Part shown: positions 21,737 through 32,393 of the stretch, piece after piece
Numbering within the stretch: position 1 is the first letter of the stretch
How the letters are laid out: the number at the start of each line of letters is the position of its first letter
NCBI RefSeq assembly: GCF_000001735.4
Contig: NC_003071.7
Coordinates: 15,971,443-16,035,442, forward strand
Reading direction: 5' to 3'
Length of the DNA: 64,000 bases
From: Arabidopsis thaliana
Lineage: Eukaryota; Streptophyta; Magnoliopsida; Brassicales; Brassicaceae
The notes under the pieces: generated by a model
Told to the model about the DNA's origin: nothing
Databases searched by the model: none
Seen by the model: only the letters and a program-made list of their open reading frames with translations
Translations under genes and position numbers: made by a program

Positions 21737-24700
21737 TTCTCTACTGACTCAAAACTTTGTAAATTCTGAGACACAAACGAAGGTTTTTTTGTGTCTCTTC
21801 GAATTTTGCTTTGCTGATTCTTTATGTTTGTTTTGTAAAGAAATGGCGTCATGATTTGTTTAAATACTACTGATTAGTTTTGTTTATTGGGTCCACCAAG
21901 GCAACTTCCACGAAGTTTCCCAAGTTTCCCTTTGAGATTTTAATTATTTAATTTTTTGGGATTTATGGTTTTAATATTTGGAAACCAAAATCAGAAATGG
22001 TTAATATAGATCTTGCAGTTGAAAGTTGTAACACATGGCTCTCAAATCTTGATTTTTGGGAAATAACTCTTTGGAAATCATACTAAATTATAAAGTTAAT
22101 TTTGCTTAGTAATATATTTATCTAATAGCAAAAGAGTTATGTGATGGTCTTATCTTTCATTACTAAGCAAGGAATATGTTGAAGACTAAAATTTGATTTT
22201 CACATTCAATGGTGTTTGGAAAGGAAAAACTATGTAAGGAAAAATATATACTATAAAATCAAAAATTCATTAGTATCCTAAAAATCATTGATTAAATAAT
22301 CTTCTTATTGATGTTATTTGCCTTCTTTACAAGTTTTGAGATAGCTACAAAAAAAAAAGTAAAACCAAAATCTATAACTTAAAAATATACTATATCTCAA
22401 GTCTCCGTACAACTCTTCAAGTGGAAATGTGGAGACTAGAAACAGTCGAACTCTTTTTGACCCAAGGTTTTAGTAAAAAGGTCTACTAGTTGCGTGGGTG
22501 TCAAGACATTTTTTGTCAACATGGTCCTTCAGAGAAGTTCGTCGGTGATGAATTGTTATCGAACCATGATTCATTAGCCACTCCAGTAGGTTGGTATGAC
22601 ATGAATGACCGAAAATGAGAAACCTAAAAATGAAATTAAAAAATAAAAAAAAGCCTTGAAAACTGGTTATACACAGTAAACCGGAGAATTCAAGACACCC
22701 GGATCTGTACTTCTGTATCAAAATGAAATTCACATACGAAAACAAATTAGCGTCGCTATAAGTCTATAACACATGCTTTAAGAGTATTCTTTAGAATATC
22801 CTAAGGGTCCAAATTGTGTCGTTAGTACGAATGCGATGTTGATGGTTTTGCCATGTGGCTTTTTCGGTTAACGAGGAGGTAATAGCTTCATAAAAGGCAG
22901 AAGGTGGCTGGTGGCTTTTGTTCGCTAGTGTTTATTATGTTTAACTTCTAGCATGATGTTATTTCATATTCATCTATAAAATTATGATTTAAATCAGGGC
23001 CATAGAAGCTCACGGCTGAAGCTACGGCTGTTCTTCACGCAATTCGTCACGCCATCGCTCTTGGAATTTTGACAAATTCACTTTGTTTCTGATTTGTCTC
23101 AAATCAGAAATATTGACTTTGTCGAAACAAATCAGTAAACTTTCTTTATCGTTCCAAATTTATTGGATGTCATCGATATTTAATTAGGACCTTAGATCTA
23201 ACTATAGGGATAAAAATAGGGTTATCTAAAGTCAATTACGCTCCAAAACATTATAATGACTTTGCTACCACCATCGAGTCTATACCATTAAATAAGAGTA
23301 TTGGAGATTTTGGAAAGATGTCATGAATAAATCAAGGATCGATGAATTTAAACTATACTGTGTGGTGGTGCGTAATTAAATGATATTTTAACTATATATA
23401 ATTATATATTGTGCAACAACGTAAATAAATCCTTTTAAGATGATTTCTTATACATTGCGTAATGCATCCCTATCAATTGTTCCTTTCCTTAAGTTCTTTC
23501 TCCTAACTCAATGGCCTAGAGAATCTTAGATTATAGCGCCCCTAGTCCCGGATAACTAAATTTTCATTATAAAAAAAGATCATAAGTGATCTATCTATGC
23601 TTTGTCCAAAGAGAAAAAAGTGTTCTATTTATGTAGTCCTCGTCCATTGATAACGATTGAGCCTGAGAATTTAAATAGATCAAAGATTCAAAATATTAGT
23701 ATTTAATGAATTATGGTGTGTAAACTGCACTGCAGTACTCAAGCGGATGCTGCCGAAGATACGAGAATTAGGCTATATAGTATTGAAACAAATAAAGCTC
23801 AAGTAAAAGATTCTAAAATTATTTCATAAATATTTATGCATAGTGCATCCACATATACCCCCATCTATTGTACATTTTTATAAATCTTTCTCCTAACTCA
23901 GTGGCGTAGAGAATCTTAATTAGATTATAGAGCCAGTAGTCCCGGAGAATTAAATTTGGTTGTAAAACCGATAGCATAAGCTCTCTAGTTATGTAGTCCT
24001 TGTCCACTGACAATGATTGAGCCTGAGAATATAAGTTAAATCTATCAAAATATAAGTACTTATTGAAATTATGATTTCTAAAACCATACTTAAGTACTCA
24101 ACCGTACGCATACTGCCAAAGTTTAGAGAATTAGGGAATCCAAGTGGGTAAATAAAGACGCAAACACAGCTGAGAAACTCATTTGTCTTGTCCGAATACA
24201 GAACAACATTATTAAAGCCCCACAAATCTTTAGTGATTTTGGAAGTTACACAAACTTCTTGATTTGGTTCAATCTTATATACGTATGGGCAACAATAAAC
24301 GAAAGGAGTAGGGGTCACAATGATGAAAAGGCCAAGAAACTAAAAAAATGTAATCAACGATAAAAGCCTTAAAGGAAACTTCCCGGAAGCTGCCTTCTTG
24401 AGGATACGTCTATGCACTTCTCACTTGCATGTGGTTAGATGTTGTTATCGACCCTTCTTGGTTAGACAATCTATTAATATATTTTTGTCTTTGTTATATA
24501 AGATTTCTATACTATATGGGAATCAAAGCTCCTACATGCATGTGTTCTTACAGTCTTACTTGTTATGGCATTTAGCCTAACGTGGTCACAAACCATATGA
24601 CGAGTGGGTCCTCTAATGTGTACGGAATAAGAAACTTATGTTATCATTTAGATCATATCTTCTTAGAAGGTATCGTAATCATGCCTCATAAAAAATCATA

Positions 24701-25744
24701 TCTTCTTCCAAAGAATCATAATCATAAATGAAAATGACCATTAAATCCACGAATATAACCGCTTATTCATTTATAATTGTTTATCACTCCTGCATCAATC
24801 TTTGAACAGATCGATAGAAGCATCCGAGATACTCTCTTCACTAGCAAATATCCTAAGAGTAAGAGATGTGGTTGATTGCGTCTTAGTGGTTGATTTGTTT
24901 AGTTTCTGTCTGGCTTTTATTTTAATTCCTCTTTTGCCAAAGAAGTTTCTTGTTAAGTAATTTGCCATTAGAATTTACATATAAGGGGACGACGCTGAAA
25001 ATCAAGCTGAATGATTGTACAAAATTCAAGATGAAAATTGCGTTCTACTTCCAGCAACCTAAAGAAAATATGCTTAAGCTTGATGATTAGTGATGCTCAT
25101 ATAAAATAAAACAAACATATAAATAATATGTGACCTAATCACATTATATAAAACAAAATTATATCACATTATTAAATTCCATCATTTAAGGTAGCTTGAT
25201 TTTGTTTTATCAGAATGAAATATGATTTATAAACCTAATGGAGCAGGTGAACCACCCCAATGTGAGAACCACTCAAACCTAAAAAAGCATGACAACTTTA
25301 AAGGTACTAAAACTGTATTGGAAGTTGGAATCAAAATTGTTTATTCACTAAACGAATTTTCCCCTAGGATCTTCTGATTTGACTGATTCGTTTAGTATAT
25401 TGTTTAATCTTCTTTTTTTTTTGGAACAAAAGAAGAACTGTTGAGTACTAGAGAATTAAAAAAAATAAAAATTGATTCTTTGATTATTTTTATTTTTTTG
25501 TTTACCTGAATTGATTCTTTGATTATTTTAAGAATTCTTTTTAAGGAATTTTGGTCCTGATGTGTTGCTTTTTTTCAGTAGTGCGATCTGACGACTGTCA
25601 CAAAGGCATAAACCCTTTATGCATGGACTAATCAATTAAATTAATTAAATAGCTTCTCTTATTTTTCTTATAATCTCGAAGTTGGTCGAAGCAAAGCAAA
25701 AGCAAAATTCTCTTGGCCGAGAGAAGAAACATTGATCGTCGATC
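21737..25744. other. Gene-poor 4-kb intergenic region
   Basis: Largest gene-free stretch apart from 43.2-46.9 kb. It begins with the CAX1 leader and promoter and ends with the GDSL promoter. Between them lies AT-rich DNA with a degenerate direct tandem repeat at about 23.44-24.14 kb. A 109-codon minus-strand ORF at 23989-24318 overlaps that repeat and resembles nothing I recognise. A 35-bp phrase around AGGATCTTCTGATTT at 25,371 recurs inside intron 1 of the GDSL gene at 25,907. Confidence 0.5.
23440..24140. repeat. Diverged direct tandem repeat, two units
   Basis: Unit 1 (about 23,440-23,775) and unit 2 (about 23,830-24,140) share a collinear series of phrases: TCTTTCTCCTAACTCA, GTAGAGAATCTTA, AGTCCCGGA, TATGTAGTCCT, GATTGAGCCTGAGAAT, AGTACTCAA and GAGAATTAGG, with indels between. 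Overall identity is perhaps 70-75 percent by eye. No coding capacity is shared by the units. Confidence 0.65.
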
Positions 25745-27309
25745 ATGGTTGGACCAGTAAGACCTCAAATCGTACTTTTCGGTTCTTCAATTGTTCAATA
25801 TAGCTTCACTGATCGTGGTTGGGGTGCCACTCTCGCTGACCTCTACTCTCGCACGGTTTGTGACATCTTCTCTTCCAATTCCAATTTCGATCTGTAGTTA
25901 TACTCAGGATCTTCTGATTTTGACTGATTAGTTTAGTGAATAATCTACAATAAACCCACTAAACCTGTAATGCAAATCTGTACTTTACTGTTTTCGCAAA
26001 TGGACAACTGTTTCACTGTCAACAATATCTAATGATTGATGAGTATATAAATTTCGTGTCTTTATACTCTGATCCATAACTGTTACACTTAAAAATTACT
26101 TTTTTTTTGTGTGTGTTTGATATGCTTATTCACAGGCTGATATCATTCTTCGTGGATATGCTGGTTGGAATTCTAGGTTTGCCTTGAAGGTTCTTCACCA
26201 AGTATTCCCAAAGGTTCTCTCTTTTTGCAAAAAGATTATGTAATATAGTGAAAGGAATTAGCTTTACTTGACCTCTTTTTTTTTGGTTATGTACTGTTAG
26301 GATGCTGTGATACAACCTTCTTTGGTGATAGTCTATTTCGGTGGGAATGATTCAACTCATCCTCATCCTTCAGGTCATGGCCCTCATGTTCCTTTATCTG
26401 AATTCATCGAAAACATGAGGAAGATTGGTGAACATCTTTTGGTAAAGTTTGTGACTTTTTTTTTTGCTTCTTCCTTCTTCAGTGTTGTTAAGCTCATGGT
26501 ATCTTCTTGTTTCACCTTTATTACCAGAGCCTTTCTGATAAAACTCGTGTCATTTTCCTCACTCCGCCACCAATGAATGAGAAACAGATCGAGATAGTTT
26601 TTGGGTACATGTCTTACATATCCGTTAAATGTTCTTCTTGGTATTGTTTTTGGAAGTTTGATCATTAGCTTTGTGTATAACTCATGTCTCAGAGATGCAA
26701 TAAAAGGCCGGAGTAACGAGTTGTGCCGTCCATATGCAGAAGAGTTGTTAAATCTATGCAGAGAGATCAATGTGAAAGGTATCGATATTTGGACCGCGAT
26801 ACAGCAGCAAGATGATTGGTTGAACAGCTGCTTCACGTGAGCTACTAAACCTTCATGATACATTTTGAGTTCTAAAATGATTCTTGCTTAAACTAATTCC
26901 TTGAGTTGTTTTACTTCACAGAGATGGGATCCATTTCACTGCGAAGGCAAGTGAGATTGTTGTTAAGGAGATATTGAAGGTACTGAGAGGAGCGGATTGG
27001 AAACCAAGTCTTTACTGGAAATCATTACCGGTTGAATTTCCATTTGATTTTGATGCTCCAAACTCTATAAGCCTTCATGACCTAGAGTTAACCAGAAACA
27101 ACCATTTTGAGTCACCGCACCTTGTAAGCCTTTGTGAACAAGAGTTAACCAGAAACGAGCAGCTGGAGCCGCCACACCCTGTAAGCCTTTGTGACCATGA
27201 GTTAACCCGAAACGAGCAGCTGGAGCCGCCACACCCTGTAAGCCTTTGTGACCATGAGTTAACCCAAAACGAGCAGCTGGAGCCACCACAGCCTACGGCG
27301 CGCTTGTAA
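25745..27309 (+). CDS. SGNH/GDSL esterase-lipase family protein
   Basis: By position AT2G38180. Six exons: 25745-25855, 26136-26213, 26301-26441, 26528-26604, 26693-26836, 26922-27309, joining in phase to 312 aa. It has the short SGNH-hydrolase arrangement: block I VLFGSSIVQYSF (about residues 10-21), block II Gly in RGYAGWNSR, block III Asn in VYFGGNDST, and block V DGIHFT with the Asp-His pair. The usual GDS of block I is GSS here; the nucleophilic Ser is kept and the Asp before it is replaced. The hydrolase core ends near residue 215. The rest is dominated by four 19-residue repeats. There is no clear signal peptide, so the enzyme is probably intracellular; substrate unknown. Confidence 0.88.
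27070..27297 (+). repeat. In-frame 57-bp minisatellite, four copies
   Basis: Four consecutive 57-bp units start at 27070, 27127, 27184 and 27241. Each encodes 19 aa of the form SLCDHELTRNEQLEPPHPV. The last two units are almost identical and the first is the most diverged, suggesting growth from the 3' side. All copies keep the frame of the GDSL gene, whose stop lies 10 bp after the array. Confidence 0.92.
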
Positions 27310-28578
27310 AACAAGTCGTAGTTAGAGATTATGCTTCTACATTGACATCTTGATGGTGTGTAACCAGTTTCACCTTTCATTTGCATCTGGATATTTGTAT
27401 TGCTAATTTAACATTTTGTTAGACGTTTTGTTTTGTATCATTAGTTTCGCTGGGTCTTTGGATTAGAATATTTTGTTCTCACTTGTGTGCTTCAGATATA
27501 CAAAACAAAATGCTAGCTCGAAACTCTGTTTTCCTTCTGTCAACAATGGTTGTGGTTACTCGGCCATGCCCCATGTTTTAAAACCTTAAGACTATCATAA
27601 AACCTTATGTGTTGTTGAATATCACATAGGAGGAAGTTCTATATTAAGCCGATGGATATCAGCATAGGCCCATACAGGCCCGTCTCAATTCTGATGGGCC
27701 CATCGCAGAACTTCAGTAAGAAAAAATATTTCGTAATTATTAGGCCTCTTAGCCTTAATAATTTTTTGAAACTGACTCTGCACATTTGCCATCCCAAAAA
27801 ATGTTCCTAGCGTATAGAGTTTTACATGTTTTTTTTTTTGCTAAGAATGTAAATATTTCATTAAAAATGAAAACATTTAGGAATTACATGAGTTTTACAT
27901 GTTTTTGTACAATTTTTCACTACGTATATATTCTAATCGTAAATTATAATTAGGCTGAATTTGGTAGATCCTTCAAGGCTCATGAAAGTAGATCTTATAG
28001 AATCTCATGAACATGAGGTGCTCGTTTGATTTTTCTATATATTTAGACAAAAGATTTACACAAATCAAAAATAGAGTTAATACATAAACCCACAAATATT
28101 TCCTTGAACAAAAGATATATAAATCTGAAAAATATTTCTGTAAGAGATTTAGATTTATGTCTTAAAATTGTAGTGAATCTAATAAATGCTGAGTTACATG
28201 ACCAATAATAGGCAATATACTAATCAAATTGTAAAGAGTTAAACTTAACAGTAACAGTAACTGACTAACAGTTAAACTTAACAGTAACACTAACAGTGAA
28301 ATTAACTTTGGCCAAAAGGATAAAACAGGTATTTTCTCTAAAAGAAACTTCTAAGAATTTATAAACGACATAATAATATTCAAAAACTAAAAAGACATAA
28401 CTCTAAAACGACAAAACACATGAAGAATATTTGTCTTTAAAAAAATAAATATTATAGAAATACCCTCAACTTTCGTTTATCTTCTACCGTTCAACGCCGG
28501 TGAGAAAAGACGAAGACTCGCCGGTAAACCACTTTCAAACAGTAACCGTTACATTAATCAATTTTTCCCTATCTTCCC
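27310..28578. other. Intergenic spacer, GDSL to APD1
   Basis: GDSL 3' UTR, a 5'-truncated retroelement scrap at 27.8 kb, then the APD1 promoter. Repeated phrases of AAACTTAACAGTAAC at 28,230-28,300 have counterparts upstream of the other two APD genes. Confidence 0.5.
27829..27889 (-). mobile_element. Severely 5'-truncated non-LTR retroelement insertion
   Basis: A 61-bp insert lies between two perfect copies of GAGTTTTACATG (27817-27828 and 27890-27901). On the minus strand it ends in an 11-bp poly(A) tail. Target-site duplication plus terminal poly(A) is the signature of target-primed reverse transcription by LINE machinery; only the 3' tip of the element was copied. Too little remains to name the family. 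Confidence 0.7.
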
Positions 28579-28712
28579 ATGGATTCTCCTCGTCACAGAT
28601 TCTCAGGTTCTTTATATAAATCCTTTAAAATCTCTAGGGTTTCTTCAATTCAATTCTCACCCTTTTCATTGACTCCTTACAATTTTTTTCTCTTAACTCT
28701 AGAATCATCGAA

Positions 28713-31257
28713 ATGGATTCAGCTCCTTCTCCATCATCTCTGGACTTTGAATTATCTCCTCCGGTATTGGTTACAATGACTTCAACCTCATCTTCGGCTT
28801 CTGATAACGTCGAAGGAGCTGATGATGATGCTAATACTCATGGGATTTTCAATTGGAGAGATTTTTCCTCTTGTTGGAGAGTTTCAGAGTCGAACTTGTA
28901 CTGCTTCAGTTTAGCTCTTCTTATCTGGTTCTTTGGTTTGTTTCTCAACTTAAAAATTCGATTTTGATTTGTTCTGCTTTTGAAAGTTTTTGTCTTTGAC
29001 TATATTGAATCTGACTAATTCTCGATTGACTCAGCTTCGTTTATTCTGATTGAGAATCTTTACGGACCAAAAAATGTCTGGCTTGGACCCAGTTCGTCAA
29101 TTCTTGTTGAACCAAGCTCTATTTTTGTCAAAAGCATTAAGGTTGTCTGCTTTTTACTTTTTCTCACTCTCTACTTGTGTTTATGTTTATAAGGCTGTGG
29201 TAATTTATTGAAAATATATTTGTTTCTTGTTAGGTTAAAGTGCTTGATTACTCAGAACCAGGGCTTCAGCTTTATGGGTTCTATAGAACTCCTGCTCTGG
29301 ATTGTTTTGTCAACTGGTCTGAATCCCGAGTGTTATCTATCTCACATGAATCTTACAAGGTAGCTTTAAGATTCTCAGTACTGTTTTCTTTAAAATGTAT
29401 ATATGGCTGGTTTTTGAACTTCATGAGAACCTTTATTGTATTGATTAGAAGTGTTGTCTTTGTATACTTCACATTGATATTTTGAAATCAAAGATTCAAT
29501 CTTTAATTAGTACCTATGTTTAGTCAAGAATTTATTGTAGCTTTGATTGTCATTGAATTCTCTTTTAGACAATTTATTGAACTGATTCATTTCTCTCAGG
29601 GATGGCCATATTATCTCAACAGTGGGTCATTGTTGAATATTACATATACCGTTAAACCACAAGGTTCTGCGGTTCAGCTTGTGGTCGATGAAGGTTAGTA
29701 AGTATTGTAGTGTTTTCATTTTCTATGTCTGCCTGTTGGTTTGATGTTGTGTCACTGAGGCTGTGATAGCGTTAAAATGATGAGCACAACGAAAAACCTA
29801 AAAGATTGACAATAACGTATCTAAACCCATTTCCCGCGTTGTTTTCTCGCAATCGAGACTTCATTCGTATAAAGTATCTACTGAAACGTAGAGCAAACCC
29901 TAACTAGAAATGGGAAATAACTTTGAATAAAAGAGGAAATATAGGAGATGGAACTCTTCTTGTGAGCGATTTTTTTTTGTTTGAAAGTGTTACCTTTTAG
30001 GGATTTAAACTGATTATGTCAAGGCTTTCTCAATTCATAGGACATCAAGGCGTTCCTCAGTCGGTTTTGAACGACCCTGCATATCGTTACAATGTTTGGT
30101 CGTGGAATCTAATTGAAGGTTAGTCAAATGGAAGCTCCTAGTTAAAATGCATTGTGTTGCAATGATTACCATGAGTTAAATAAAAGTCCTTTACAGGGAG
30201 TGGTATGATTCAATTGGAGATAAGAAAGTCTTCAAGTTATTATCTTGCTGTAGCTAACTTGAAGAGCAAGGACGTAGAGGTAACCACTACTGATCAAGTA
30301 TTTGGATTAAGTTTTGGTTTTTCCACTCTTCATTGTGTTACTTGACATGATGTTTGTTCAGGTGGAACTGAATATTGATGTGAAGGCTGTCTTGTATGAT
30401 ACTAAACAATCATTCTACAACTGTAACTTCAGCAATGGCGAGTGCACATTCAATGCAATGTCCCTTGTTGGAAATTCTGTTGTCGTAACTTCACCAGCAG
30501 CGAGTCAGGTATGTATTCGTAAAACGAAACACCAACAGCGTTATTATTATGACTCTTAGCTGAATGAATGTTTGTCTTACTGCCTCGGGGCTTAGGGAGT
30601 ATCCATTGAAGATGAATGGTATATCAGGTTCTCATATCAACCTAGAGAAATTGCATATGTAATCGGCACAGGTAAATATTTCAATCTTTTCAAAGTCAAA
30701 TTCATAGCATTGGTTAGTTTCTCTATAACATGTAGTATTATTGCATATGCAGGTGTGGTGATTTGCTTCATGTTGGTAGCTATACAGTTCTGCAACAGGT
30801 TTCAGTGCAGTGGTGGAGAGGGACATCTAACCGAGGATGATTCAGCGAGAACACGTCTACTTGCAGACAAAGATGACGATGGTTCAAGCATGGGTTCGTG
30901 TGACGATTCTTATGCAAACGATGATGCTGACTTAGAAGAGTTTATGGGAAATGATGGTGAAGCAAGTAACCGAAGTAGACGTCTCTGTGCCATTTGTTTT
31001 GATGTTCCAAGAGATTGCTTTTTCCTCCCTTGTGGTCATTCCGTCTCCTGTTATGAATGCGGAACAACGTAAGTTATTTTGTCCACGAAGGTCTTTAAGA
31101 ATTGATAATATACAACTAGACATATCAAAATCACTTGATTGATCTAAACTTTGAAACGTTATGAATCTGCAATATGTGAAGGATGCAAGAAGCTGATGGG
31201 AGTTGTCCAATATGTCGAAGGAAAATGAAGAAAGTGAAGCGAATCTATACAGTGTAA
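28713..31257 (+). CDS. APD1: APD1 membrane RING-type E3 ubiquitin ligase
   Basis: By position AT2G38185. Ten exons: 28713-28935, 29035-29141, 29234-29359, 29600-29693, 30041-30118, 30197-30279, 30362-30508, 30596-30671, 30753-31068, 31182-31257, giving 441 aa from this ATG. Features in order: Ser/Thr-rich N-terminus, membrane segment ([14 protein letters not shown]), a luminal domain of about 200 residues typical of the APD family, a second membrane segment ([13 protein letters not shown]), an acidic linker, and a C-terminal C3HC4 RING ([11 protein letters not shown] ... [10 protein letters not shown] ... CPICRRKMK). An upstream ATG at 28579 (MDSPRHRFS) could join in frame through a donor at 28607 and acceptor before 28726, giving about 447 aa. 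APD proteins act in pollen mitosis in the literature. First of three tandem copies. Confidence 0.88.
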
Positions 31258-32393
31258 GATGAATCAAATATAAATCTCTGACATAATGTTGAATCTATAG
31301 AGCATTAATAAAAGTTATATTGGTATTGCCAAGGCTCATTTCTTTCTTTGCATAACTATTTCATTTCGTCCCTGACCATCTTTGTGATAACACTCATTGT
31401 TTGTCGACTCACATTCCGAAATGGGATCGAAACCCTGAACCGGTAAGTCCAGTGTTGGTGCGTGGACTAAATGAGTTGGTACTTCTTGATGACTTTGGAA
31501 TATGCGTAAAGGTGGGATTGCAAAGTCCAAATCTATCTCCACCTCCAACACACAACCATCTCCAATGCACAAATTTCTGTATCTTTGTTGGTGATCCAAC
31601 TTATTATTTTTGTTCTTTATTGATTTCTCCCACGGTTCTTATCTTCTTCTTCCTTTTTTATTGTGGTTATTGTTCAAGCTCAAAGAAATTCAAGCATGTA
31701 TCATAACATTTTTGTTAGTTGACATGGTCATACTTAATTAGGAGAAACCATTACATAATGTTTTTAAGCACTGTAATTTTTTTTTTGTTAAAATAAACAT
31801 TATGTAATTAATTGTGCAATAATACATTCAATCATTGTTAAGATAACACATATGAATAAACAATTTCACATAAGTATATTGAAATTGCTAAGTTCAATCA
31901 ATATAGTTTATTTTAGAATACTAATTAAACACTAAAACTTAACAGTTGATTAATTTTAACTTACTATACTGTTAAACTTAACAGTTTAATTAATGTTAAC
32001 CGAAGGACAAAATTGGAATTTCAAGAAAGAATCTCTTCAAATAATATAATAAAAAAACAAAATCCTCACTGACAAAAACAAAAGTCTGAAAAATAATGTT
32101 ATTATTTTATATAATAAAGTTATAAAAATACCCTCAAGACTCTGGTCGTCGTTACCGTTCAAACGACAGAGAGAATAGAAGAAGACTAGCCGGAGAACCA
32201 AAATCGAACGATAACCGTTACACTAATAAACTTGCCCTATCATCTTATCTTTCATGGATTCACTTCCTCACAAATTCTCAGGTGTTTTATTTTATCTTTA
32301 CTTATCCTATAAATCTCTAGGGTTTCTTCTATCCAATTCATTTCTCACCTCATAAATTTTTTTTTGTTATCTCTTTCTCTAAGAATCACCGAA
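31258..32393. other. Intergenic, APD1 to APD4
   Basis: APD1 3' flank followed by the APD4 promoter and leader. The left breakpoint of the 4,277-bp duplication falls near 31,711. Sequence at 31,330-31,450 is similar to that after APD4 (34,890-35,040), so the older APD duplication included 3' flank. The upstream ATG at 32254 and its GT donor are conserved with the other copies. Confidence 0.55.

Noticed and set aside
23989-24318. 109-codon minus-strand ORF
   Set aside because: Overlaps the second unit of a non-coding tandem repeat, is not open in the first unit, and resembles no known protein.
26384-26863. 159-codon minus-strand ORF
   Set aside because: Antisense shadow crossing exons and introns of the GDSL gene.
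31336-31706. ORFs on both strands after APD1
   Set aside because: They fall in 3' flank that is also present, but not open, after APD4 and APD3. No recognisable protein.
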